NCBI RefSeq assembly: GCF_004364865.1
Contig: NZ_SOAU01000001.1
Span: 3,132,001 to 3,196,000, forward strand
Length of the DNA: 64,000 nucleotides
Reading direction: 5' to 3'
Origin: Ilumatobacter fluminis
Lineage (GTDB): Bacteria; Actinomycetota; Acidimicrobiia; Acidimicrobiales; Ilumatobacteraceae
This document shows, piece after piece, positions 8,401-14,914 of this stretch. Below the pieces are notes generated by a model. The model was not told where the DNA came from. It did no database searches and saw nothing but the letters and a program-made list of their open reading frames with translations. The stretch's first letter is position 1, and each line of letters starts with the position of its first letter. The position numbers and the translations under genes are program-made.

Positions 8401-8544
8401 GCCGCGGGCGAGGAACGCGATCACGGTGTCGTCGCCGCTCGGTTCGGCCTGCACCGCGGTGGACGGGACGGTGACCGCAGCACCAGCGACGAGACCGCCG
8501 AGCACGCAGGCGCGAACGACGCGGGAGAGAGACCGACGGATCAC
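5410..8544 (-). CDS. secreted SpoIID-domain / peptidoglycan-binding / SGNH-hydrolase mosaic protein with three C-terminal repeats
   Basis: A 1044-aa exported protein with a signal peptide (about 1-33, ending TAVQA). In order: the first SpoIID block GFGHGRGMSQWGAYG (about 51-66); a PG_binding_1 insert (about 170-205, YIDGDFGNLTKAALHSFQ); the second SpoIID block LYLRGVVPKEVSASWP and QSVAARSYG (about 300-330); an SGNH hydrolase with AYIGDSIGTG (about 508-518), ELGYND and DGVHLTSTG (about 650); then three repeats of about 120 residues, each with VSGVALNVTA, GHLTVWPCG, SPNAVVVPVD and (R)LIDTR. SpoIID proteins act on peptidoglycan, so the likely place of action is the cell wall. The GTG start at 8544 follows from the signal peptide and a TACGAT box 8 nt upstream. 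Confidence 0.85.
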   Translation of the reverse strand: MIRRSLSRVVRACVLGGLVAGAAVTVPSTAVQAEPSGDDTVIAFLARGVGFGHGRGMSQWGAYGRAQAGHDYTEILDHYYGGTSMGTRTGDIRVRLTDWDGRGTFGVVSTRGKARWAGASQSSANDYTSLYAVETSSNTFDVYGIVSKQSCPSGSVATVPESLITFGMTNSSAVEQMQRVLRDLGHDPSYIDGDFGNLTKAALHSFQEAQNLPSGGTVWNQDDWERASELLADQSPTTWTKLKSGVAGPITFSTTVADDTAVPGDVLGACQPDGSLTHYRGDLEFWNTGDGNRVVNELDTELYLRGVVPKEVSASWPTESLKAQSVAARSYGLTQSRYSYASTCDTSSCQVYYGAATRGGATSSSFVPVEHARTNSAIAATAGDVRVWTGTNNLVSTEFSASNGPRTAGGSFPSVNDPFDDVEPNPLHQWTRVIDADSVMSRYGLSSADAVATVNDPTTPYDGIWDNRVSLGNGNYRSAWNFRGDYGLPSPGFELVPIYRSMTNAADFAYIGDSIGTGMALGSSSEFQVLTDEVFDAEMYSSVSGRTTAEGVAVAETVPMGTDLVVVELGYNDTPSKMPERIDAVMSALADRQVGLVVWPNLSTRRSGYDYASTNAALDAARSDWPNLVVADWNAHSGHASAHRWFQSDGVHLTSTGDAEFSLFLRDRILQLLGDGYTPPRRLGAQQTLEVPVLGVGAVPASGVSGVALNVTAVRASAPGHLTVWPCGSPKPETSSVNFVAAAASPNAVVVPVDETGAICVWSLVATDLIVDVSAWFGDSASMEAAQARLIDTRDGTGTPQRPLPEGERLEVPVLGVGGVPASGVSGVALNVTAARPTADGHLTVWPCGSERPDTSSVNYLRGVASPNAVVVPVDETGTVCVSTHAETDVVVDVSAWFADNSSMGAAAARLIDTRNGTGTAERSLPAQNQLEVLVLDVGGVPGSDVSGVALNVTAARPTADGHLTVWPCASARPETSSVNFVNGVASPNAVVVPVDGTGKICVWTYARTDVLVDVSAWFGAGASMGVASDRLVDTRFGIGPQPG

Positions 8545-8552
8545 GTCGGAAA

Positions 8553-8558
8553 ATCGTA
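8553..8558 (-). promoter_or_regulatory. putative -10 (TACGAT) for the SpoIID mosaic gene
   Basis: TACGAT lies 8 nt before the GTG at 8544. Confidence 0.45.
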
Positions 8559-8640
8559 TCGAATCGTCACACGTCCGTAACGTCACCCTGGTTCATCGGC
8601 ACCGGCGGCCGACGGGTGAAGCGCGGGGTTCGTCGCCGTA

Positions 8641-9087
8641 CTACTTGGCGGGGACGGCGGCGACTGCGAGGGCGTCGACGCGATCGTTCATCGGGTCGCC
8701 CGAGTGACCTTTCACCCAGCGGAACGTGACGTCGCCCGATTCGACGAGGTCGACCAACGGTTCCCAGATGTCGGCGTTCGCGACCGGTTGCTTCTTCGAG
8801 TTCTTCCACCCGTTGCGGCGCCAGTTCTTCCACCAGCCGTCACGGAAGCAGTTGACGACGTAGGTCGAGTCGGACACGACCTCGACGTGGCCGGCCTCGC
8901 TGCCGACGCCGAGCGCCCGCAGGGCTTCGAGCACCGCCTGCAACTCCATCCGCTGGTTGGTGGTGCGGTCGTCGCCACCCGACCCGTGCGGCTCGCCGTC
9001 GGGGGCGACCGCCCATCCCCATCCGCCGGGCCCGGGGTTCCCCGAGCAGGCGCCGTCGGTGTACACGGTGATCGTCGAATCGTCCAT
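8641..9087 (-). CDS. rnhA: ribonuclease HI
   Basis: Cleaves RNA in RNA-DNA hybrids during replication and repair. The 148-aa protein has the four acidic residues of the DEDD site in order: Asp in VYTDGACSGNPGPGGWG, Glu in NQRMELQAVLEAL, Asp in VVSDSTYVV, and Asp in the C-terminal NDRVDALA, with the usual WVKGHSGDPMN before it. Length is typical. ATG at 9087 is preceded by GGAGA (9097-9093) at 5 nt spacing, one of the few clear Shine-Dalgarno sites in this window; GTG at 9090 is an alternative. It stands 19 nt downstream of the acyltransferase gene and may be read through from it. Confidence 0.95.
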   Translation of the reverse strand: MDDSTITVYTDGACSGNPGPGGWGWAVAPDGEPHGSGGDDRTTNQRMELQAVLEALRALGVGSEAGHVEVVSDSTYVVNCFRDGWWKNWRRNGWKNSKKQPVANADIWEPLVDLVESGDVTFRWVKGHSGDPMNDRVDALAVAAVPAK

Positions 9088-9106
9088 CACAGTCTCCGTT
9101 CAGGTC

Positions 9107-11251
9107 TCAGTTGGTCGGCCCGGAGAACGGCAAGCCGAGTGCCGCCCGGATGACCTGCTCACCGAGGTAGTTCTCCGAGATCAGCCGCGACACGTCGGGT
9201 GTCCAGTGCACACCGTCGGGCCGGATCTCCTTGTCGTCGTCGAGGCCCTCGGCCGCGTGCCACGCCGCGAACGGGAGGATCCGCAGCTGCGGGTATTGGC
9301 CTTGCAGCTCGGTGACGACGCGCCCGACGACCTCGTACCGGGCCGGGTCGGCCTGCGGCGCCTCGCGACTCATCCACAGCGGGTTCGGCGTCGGCGGCTC
9401 GACCCAGACGATCGACGACACGCCGGCGTCGACGAGATCGCCGACGATCCCGCCGTACGCCTCGACGAGTTCGGCCTCGAATTCCGGGTCGAACGGGGTG
9501 CTCTCGGTCGATCCGTCGAATCGGTGATCGATGACGTCCCAGGGCGTCACCATCAACACGACGACGTCGGGGGTCAGCTCGGCGACCTGGGCCGGGACAC
9601 GGTCGTCGACCCAGGCGACGCAGCGGTCGGGGGTCTGCTCCCACCCCTCGCCGACGGCTCGTTCGCCGACGACGACGAATCCGCAGCCTCGCTCGACGTC
9701 GGTCTGCACCTGGGCGAGATCGGGGTTGGCGGCCGCCCACGACACGAGCCCGGCGCCGATCGCCTCGGCGGTCGAGTCACCCACCATCAGGGCACGCACC
9801 GGCCTCGCCAGTTCGGGGAGCGGCGGCACGGTGGTCGGCGCCGGCACGGTGGTGGCCGAGGCCGACGGCACCGACGTGCTCCCCGGCCCGGGCGGATCGG
9901 TGGCGGTGCTCCCGTCGACCGGTGTGCTCCCGTCGGTCGTGTTGCTCTCGTCGGACGGTGTGGTGACCGGCGACGTCGGCGCGGTGGTGGCGACGATCGG
10001 CACGAGCGGGGTCGTGTCGTCGGTCTCGATCGCCGCGGCCTCGGCGGTCTGGTCGTCGGACTCCCAGTAGTTGCCGAGCGCGGTCGGCACGAGCACGACC
10101 GACGCCACCGCCACCGCCGTCGTGGCACCGAGCGACGCGATCAACGTCGGCCGGAATCCGACCTTGGTCGCGTGCCGGATCGGCTGCTCGAAGAAGAAGT
10201 AGCTCGCGACGGCCACCACGAAGGTGAGCGCCAGACGGACGAACACCAGCGGTGCACCGTCGAACCCGGCGCGGTCGGCGTCGAGCACGACATAGATCGG
10301 CCAGTGGTAGAGGTAGACGCCGTACGAGATCTTGCCGACGAAGACGAGCGGCGCGATCGACAGCCCCGCCCGCACCGGCCCGTCGACCTGCAGACCGACC
10401 AGCAGCGCACCCGACACGACGGCGACCAGCGGGAGCGCGCCCTCGTAGGCAGGGCCACCGACCGTCGGAAAGAGCACGACCGAGGCCGACAACACGATCA
10501 GACCCAGCGGCGCCAACCACGCGAGCCACGACGGCAGGTCGAGCCGCCGGCCGAGCAGCATCGCCAGGAACGCACCGACCAGGATCTCGGCGAGGCGTGC
10601 CGGCGTGGCCCAATACGCCGCGTCGGCACCCCACACCTGTGCGATGATGGGCGCGACGACGGCGGCGAGCGCGGTGAGCGCACCGATCGCGATCGTGCGG
10701 CTGCGATGCGGGCCGACACGTCGGAGCAGGAACAGCATGGCGAGCGGCCAGAGCCAGTAGAACTGCTCCTCGATCGCGAGCGACCAGAAGTGCTCGAGCG
10801 GCGACGGCGTGCCACTCGTCTCGGCGAGGAGCTCCTGGTACGAACCGTCACCGGCGAGCAGGACCCAGTTGGCGACCTGGAACAGCGAGCCGATCACCTG
10901 GGGACGCAACGAACTCACGCCGTCGAACCAGTCGGTGATCGACGACAGGACGACGATGACACCGACCGTGAGCACACTCGCCGGCAGCAGCCGACGCATG
11001 CGCCGCCCGTAGAACGCCGGCAGGTCGATCGTGCCCTTGGTGTCGAACTCGGCGATCAGGAGCGAGGTGATCAGGTACCCCGAGAGGGTGAAGAAGACCG
11101 AGACGCCGAGGTAGCCGCCGTCGAAGCCCGGGACGCCGGCGTGGAAGAGCAGCACGGCGACGACCGCCAGCGCACGCACCCCGTCGAGCGCCGGCTGGTA
11201 CCGGATGCGGGGCGCGGTGCCGGGAGCAGGAGTGGTCACGGTGCCGGCCAT
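9107..11251 (-). CDS. OafA/YrhL-type O-acyltransferase with C-terminal SGNH domain
   Basis: Predicted membrane O-acetyltransferase for an envelope polymer (peptidoglycan, glycan or lipid). The 714-aa protein has an acyltransferase-3 domain (about 15-390, about ten membrane helices) with ALDGVRALAV near the N-terminus and HFWSLAIEEQFYWLWP (about 155-170), a Ser/Thr/Pro-rich linker (about 415-480), then an extracytoplasmic SGNH domain with VGDSTAEAIG (Ser near 491) and the Asp/His pair in DGVHWTPD (about 678). In the OafA/SGNH fusion class the membrane part passes acyl groups across the membrane and the SGNH part transfers them. The start is set by MAGTVTT at 11251 with a TACACT box upstream; the longer upstream frame has no such support. 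Confidence 0.9.
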   Translation of the reverse strand: MAGTVTTPAPGTAPRIRYQPALDGVRALAVVAVLLFHAGVPGFDGGYLGVSVFFTLSGYLITSLLIAEFDTKGTIDLPAFYGRRMRRLLPASVLTVGVIVVLSSITDWFDGVSSLRPQVIGSLFQVANWVLLAGDGSYQELLAETSGTPSPLEHFWSLAIEEQFYWLWPLAMLFLLRRVGPHRSRTIAIGALTALAAVVAPIIAQVWGADAAYWATPARLAEILVGAFLAMLLGRRLDLPSWLAWLAPLGLIVLSASVVLFPTVGGPAYEGALPLVAVVSGALLVGLQVDGPVRAGLSIAPLVFVGKISYGVYLYHWPIYVVLDADRAGFDGAPLVFVRLALTFVVAVASYFFFEQPIRHATKVGFRPTLIASLGATTAVAVASVVLVPTALGNYWESDDQTAEAAAIETDDTTPLVPIVATTAPTSPVTTPSDESNTTDGSTPVDGSTATDPPGPGSTSVPSASATTVPAPTTVPPLPELARPVRALMVGDSTAEAIGAGLVSWAAANPDLAQVQTDVERGCGFVVVGERAVGEGWEQTPDRCVAWVDDRVPAQVAELTPDVVVLMVTPWDVIDHRFDGSTESTPFDPEFEAELVEAYGGIVGDLVDAGVSSIVWVEPPTPNPLWMSREAPQADPARYEVVGRVVTELQGQYPQLRILPFAAWHAAEGLDDDKEIRPDGVHWTPDVSRLISENYLGEQVIRAALGLPFSGPTN

Positions 11252-11259
11252 CTGCTCGG

Positions 11260-11265
11260 AGTGTA
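11260..11265 (-). promoter_or_regulatory. putative -10 (TACACT) for the acyltransferase gene
   Basis: TACACT lies 8 nt upstream of the ATG at 11251 and is only 14 nt from the divergent TATCTT box. Confidence 0.45.
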
Positions 11266-11279
11266 GGAGTCGGTCGCAG

Positions 11280-11285
11280 TATCTT
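11280..11285 (+). promoter_or_regulatory. putative -10 (TATCTT) for the 11294 gene
   Basis: TATCTT lies 8 nt upstream of the ATG at 11294, back to back with the acyltransferase promoter. Confidence 0.4.
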
Positions 11286-11293
11286 GTGGTCTC

Positions 11294-13084
11294 ATGCACG
11301 ATTGCAGGCGCGGGCGGGTCCGACGGAGAGCGGTGTGGGTGGCGATGGCGATCGTGGCCACGACGACCGTGGCGATCGGTGTCGCCGCCGACCCCGACCC
11401 GGTCGAGGCGGCGCCCATCGAGATCGTTCGAGGAAACGACGGACCGCTCGGCGCGATCTCGGTGATCGGCGACTCGGTGATGGTCGGTTCGCTCGCCTTC
11501 GGGCCGGACCTGCCGACCCGTCTCGCCGAGCAGGGGTGGGGGCCGATTCGCGCCCGCGCCGGCGAGGGCTACTCGACCGGCTACTTCGGCGTGGGCACGA
11601 CGTTCCGTGCCAGCTACTGGATCGACCTGTGGAAGTCGCAGGGCTGGGACCCCGATGCGGTCGTGGTCAACTTCGGCGCCAACGATGCCGGGCTGTGCCA
11701 GTACCGGAACGAGACGATCGACCAGTGCTCGTACAACGCGATCAAGCACCTCGTCGACACGATCGGCCCAGGCAAGCGCATCTGGTGGCCGAAGATCACC
11801 CGCTTCCCCTACAACCGCGTCTCGATGGACGCCTGGAACAACGCCCTCGACCGGATGGCGAGCGAGCACCCCGATTTCCACACGTGGGACTGGCCGTCGG
11901 TGATGTACGCCACCGGGAACTACTCGTCCGACCACACCCACCTGTCCCCGACGGGCTATCGGAATCGCTCGCTCTGGATGGCCGAGGAGATCACCGCCTC
12001 ACTCGGTCGCGCCACCGACGTCGGTCTCGCCGCGCCGATCCCGACGTCGACCGGTGGCGTGTCCGAGATGGTGCCGATCGGCCCTGAACGAGTGCTCGAC
12101 ACCCGGACCGACCCACCGGGCCGCCTGAGCGCAGGACAGACGATCGAGGTCGACGTGTCCGACGTCGTCCCGTCCGACGCCACCGCGGTCGCCGCCTACG
12201 TGACCGCCGCCGGTGTCGCCGGCCCCGGCCACCTCGGCGCCAACGCGTGTACCGCCGGCATCGAGTCGTCGTCGTTCACGAACTACTCGACCGGCGACCG
12301 CGGGGCCGTCACGATCACCCCGCTCACCGATGACAAGACGTTCTGCGTGTACAGCCATGCTGCTGCCGACGTCATCGTCGACGTGCAGGCTGCGTTCGTC
12401 GACGACGGACTCCGGTTCACGCCACTACCGGAACTCGAGCGTCTGATCGACACCCGTGACACGACTGCGAACCGGCGTCTCGAGCTACCCGTCCCCGACG
12501 GCGCCGAGGCGGTCGCCGTCAACATCACCGCTGTGATGGGTTCGGCACCCGGTCACGTCACTGCGCACCCCTGCCTCGACCCGATCCCGAACACGGCCAC
12601 GCTCAACTACCTCCCGGGCGAGGTGATCGCATCGAGCGCCTACATCCCGGTCTCCGACGAGGGCACGATCTGTCTCGACTCGTTCAGTCTGGTCGACTTG
12701 GTCGTCGACCTAACCGGAACGTTCAGCGAGAGCGGCCGGCTGGCGTTCCAGCCGGCGACGCCGACCCGCATGCTCGACACCCGTGACGCGACCGGCGGCT
12801 GGTACCCGATCCACGGACTCGAACAGACCCTCGAGGTCACGGTTGCGCCGATGGGTGCCCAGGCGGTGACCGGGACGATCACGCTGGTCGCGCCGATGCG
12901 CAACAGCCACCTGCAGGCGTGGTCGTGTGGCGACCGTCCGACCAACTCGAACGTCAACGCACTCCAGGGGCGAACGCTCGCCAACTTCGTCACGACGGGC
13001 ACCACCTCGGACGGCACGCTGTGCCTCTTCGCCATCAACGCTGGACAAACCGTGTTCGACACGACCGGCTGGTGGGTCGAGTGA
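11294..13084 (+). CDS. secreted SGNH-hydrolase-like protein with C-terminal repeats
   Basis: A 596-aa protein with an Arg-rich start and a signal-like hydrophobic stretch (about 14-33). The SGNH part covers about 53-240: ISVIGDSVMVG (Ser near 60), VVNFGANDAG (block III) and SSDHTHLSPTG (catalytic Asp/His near 211-213). It is followed by three repeats of about 110 residues marked by RVLDTRTD (about 266), RLIDTRDTT (about 383) and RMLDTRDATG (about 493), each containing a GH(L/V) strand and a Cys pair; these belong to the repeat type of the SpoIID mosaic protein. Likely an esterase or acetyltransferase acting on a wall or surface polymer, consistent with the divergent O-acyltransferase. Its stop overlaps the next start by 4 bp (GTGA). 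Confidence 0.78.
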   Translation: MHDCRRGRVRRRAVWVAMAIVATTTVAIGVAADPDPVEAAPIEIVRGNDGPLGAISVIGDSVMVGSLAFGPDLPTRLAEQGWGPIRARAGEGYSTGYFGVGTTFRASYWIDLWKSQGWDPDAVVVNFGANDAGLCQYRNETIDQCSYNAIKHLVDTIGPGKRIWWPKITRFPYNRVSMDAWNNALDRMASEHPDFHTWDWPSVMYATGNYSSDHTHLSPTGYRNRSLWMAEEITASLGRATDVGLAAPIPTSTGGVSEMVPIGPERVLDTRTDPPGRLSAGQTIEVDVSDVVPSDATAVAAYVTAAGVAGPGHLGANACTAGIESSSFTNYSTGDRGAVTITPLTDDKTFCVYSHAAADVIVDVQAAFVDDGLRFTPLPELERLIDTRDTTANRRLELPVPDGAEAVAVNITAVMGSAPGHVTAHPCLDPIPNTATLNYLPGEVIASSAYIPVSDEGTICLDSFSLVDLVVDLTGTFSESGRLAFQPATPTRMLDTRDATGGWYPIHGLEQTLEVTVAPMGAQAVTGTITLVAPMRNSHLQAWSCGDRPTNSNVNALQGRTLANFVTTGTTSDGTLCLFAINAGQTVFDTTGWWVE

Positions 13085-14790
13085 GGGCCACACGCGTCCT
13101 CGCCACCATCGCCATCGCCGCGCTCGGACTCGGCGTCTCGACCGCGGGTGCGTCGGGCCAGGCGTCGGAACCCGAACGCATCACCGAGGCGGCGCCACGC
13201 TCGCAACGCGTCGCCGTGTTCGCCGACTCGGTCGGACTCGGCGCCCGATCGGCGATCCCCGCCGCCTTCCCGGCCGACTGGGAGGTCAACGTCGACGGCC
13301 AGCCCGCCCGCTTCGTCGAGCAGCTCGAGAACGACTTCGTCAAGTACCGCCTCGCCGTGAGCCCGCAGTGGTTCGGCGATCACGTCGTCATCGCCGGCGG
13401 GTACAACTACCCGTACTGGGACCCGGAGCGCTTCGACCGCTCGATCGACTCGATCATCGGCACGCTCACCGCGGCGGGCGTGAAGCACGTCTACTGGGTG
13501 ACCTTGCGAGAGATCGACCCGCAGTACATCTCGGGCGCAGCATGGCGGCAGGTGCAGCCGTACTACTGGTACTTCCCCACCGTCAACGACCATCTCGAAC
13601 GAGCGCTCGACCGCCACGCCAACCTGACGCTGATCGACTGGGCGGCCGCCGCCAACCGGCCTGGCATCACCTACGACGCCATCCACCTCAATACCACCGG
13701 CGCGGCGCTGTACTCGAGCCTGATCAAGTCGGCCGTCGACAGCACCGCGACCACCGTCGCCGACGGATCGACGACGCGGATCCGCGTCCCCGACGCCGAC
13801 GGTGCCGTCGCCGCCACCGTCAACCTGACCACGACCCACCCCCGCCGGTCGGGCCACCTGGGGGTCCACCGGTGCGACGAGCCGGCACCGACCACCTCGG
13901 TCCACAACTACTCGCGCGGCCAGGTGGTCGCCCACACCGCCCTCGCACCGCTCGATGCCAACGGAGAGTTCTGCCTGACGACACTCACCCAGACCAACCT
14001 CGTCGTCGACGTGACCGGCACCTTCGCGTCGGATGCCGGGTTCAACGCCGTCGGACCGACCCGGTGGCACGACACCCGAACCGCCGGTGCACCGCTCGGC
14101 GGCGGCGAGACCCTCCGACTCGACGTCGACGACGTGCGGTCGGCCGCAGGTTTCACCGGCGACCCCGACGCCGTGGCGATCAACGTCACGTCGGTCGCCG
14201 GCACCGACTTCGGCCACATCACCGTCACCCCCTGCGGTGTCGACGCCGACCACTCGAACGTGAACTTCGCAGGCGCCGCAGCAACGCCGAACCTGGTCGT
14301 CGTCGCACCCGACGCCGACGGCGAGATCTGCCTCCGCTCCACGACCACGACCCACGTCGTCGTCGACCTGTTCGGCATCTTCGACGAGGCGTCCGGCGTC
14401 GTCGTCGACCTGCCGCGGCGGCTGTTCGACTCACGCGACGACCTCGACGGGACGAAGGTCGCCGCCGGCAGCACCGTCGAGATCGACCTCGGCCCCGAAC
14501 TCGGCGAGACCGCCGGCGGCGCCATCGTGAACCTGACCGGCGTCGGTGCCGAGGCGGCCGGACACTTCACCGCCTATCCGTGCACCGCCGACCGGCCCAC
14601 TGCGTCGAACCTCAACCTCGGCGTCGGCGAGGTCGTCGCGAACGCCGCGTTCCTCACCCCCGACGCCGACGGGTTGCTGTGCGTGTCGACGCACAGCCGA
14701 AGCCACGTCGTGGTCGACCTGCTCGGCGAGGTCGGCGACGTGTTCGAGGGCCACACCGCCCAGCGAGTGCTCGACACACGCCAGCGCTGA
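13081..14790 (+). CDS. secreted SGNH-like protein with C-terminal repeats, paralogue of the preceding gene
   Basis: A 569-aa protein starting at a GTG that overlaps the previous stop (GTGA), so probably translationally coupled. A signal peptide (about 1-26, ending ASG) is followed by an SGNH-like domain in which the first block reads VFADSVGLGAR (Ala for Gly), block III reads IIAGGYNYPYW rather than G-x-N-D, and the Asp/His block is YDAIHLNTTG (about 198). Three repeats follow with the landmarks RWHDTRTAG, RLFDSRDDLDG and, at the very end, RVLDTRQR. Divergent catalytic blocks make hydrolase activity less certain than for its neighbour. A 124-nt gap separates it from aceE. Confidence 0.75.
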   Translation: MRATRVLATIAIAALGLGVSTAGASGQASEPERITEAAPRSQRVAVFADSVGLGARSAIPAAFPADWEVNVDGQPARFVEQLENDFVKYRLAVSPQWFGDHVVIAGGYNYPYWDPERFDRSIDSIIGTLTAAGVKHVYWVTLREIDPQYISGAAWRQVQPYYWYFPTVNDHLERALDRHANLTLIDWAAAANRPGITYDAIHLNTTGAALYSSLIKSAVDSTATTVADGSTTRIRVPDADGAVAATVNLTTTHPRRSGHLGVHRCDEPAPTTSVHNYSRGQVVAHTALAPLDANGEFCLTTLTQTNLVVDVTGTFASDAGFNAVGPTRWHDTRTAGAPLGGGETLRLDVDDVRSAAGFTGDPDAVAINVTSVAGTDFGHITVTPCGVDADHSNVNFAGAAATPNLVVVAPDADGEICLRSTTTTHVVVDLFGIFDEASGVVVDLPRRLFDSRDDLDGTKVAAGSTVEIDLGPELGETAGGAIVNLTGVGAEAAGHFTAYPCTADRPTASNLNLGVGEVVANAAFLTPDADGLLCVSTHSRSHVVVDLLGEVGDVFEGHTAQRVLDTRQR

Positions 14791-14855
14791 CACGCCGCCG
14801 CGACGGCCGGCATCGACCGTCACCGGGCAGACACAGCGTCTCGATCGTGTGAAAT

Positions 14856-14866
14856 GAAACCGTTTC
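14856..14866. promoter_or_regulatory. inverted repeat GAAAC-C-GTTTC upstream of aceE
   Basis: A perfect 5-bp inverted repeat with one central base lies 48 nt before the aceE start, in a locally AT-richer patch (TGAAATGAAACCG). It could be an operator for aceE. No regulator is identified. Confidence 0.3.
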
Positions 14867-14914
14867 CAGACGGTCCGTGCCGTACCCGTCGGTAACCCTG
14901 CGATGATGGGCCGC

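Noticed and set aside
8957-11266. Long plus-strand open frame (769 aa) opposite the acyltransferase gene
   Set aside because: Arg/His/Asp-rich composition typical of the antisense frame of GC-rich coding DNA; no domain visible. Many similar long shadows in the window were left out for the same reason.
11252-11941. Upstream extension of the acyltransferase frame
   Set aside because: It runs antisense through the SGNH-like gene at 11294, has no family similarity, and the acyltransferase domain starts right after MAGTVTT.
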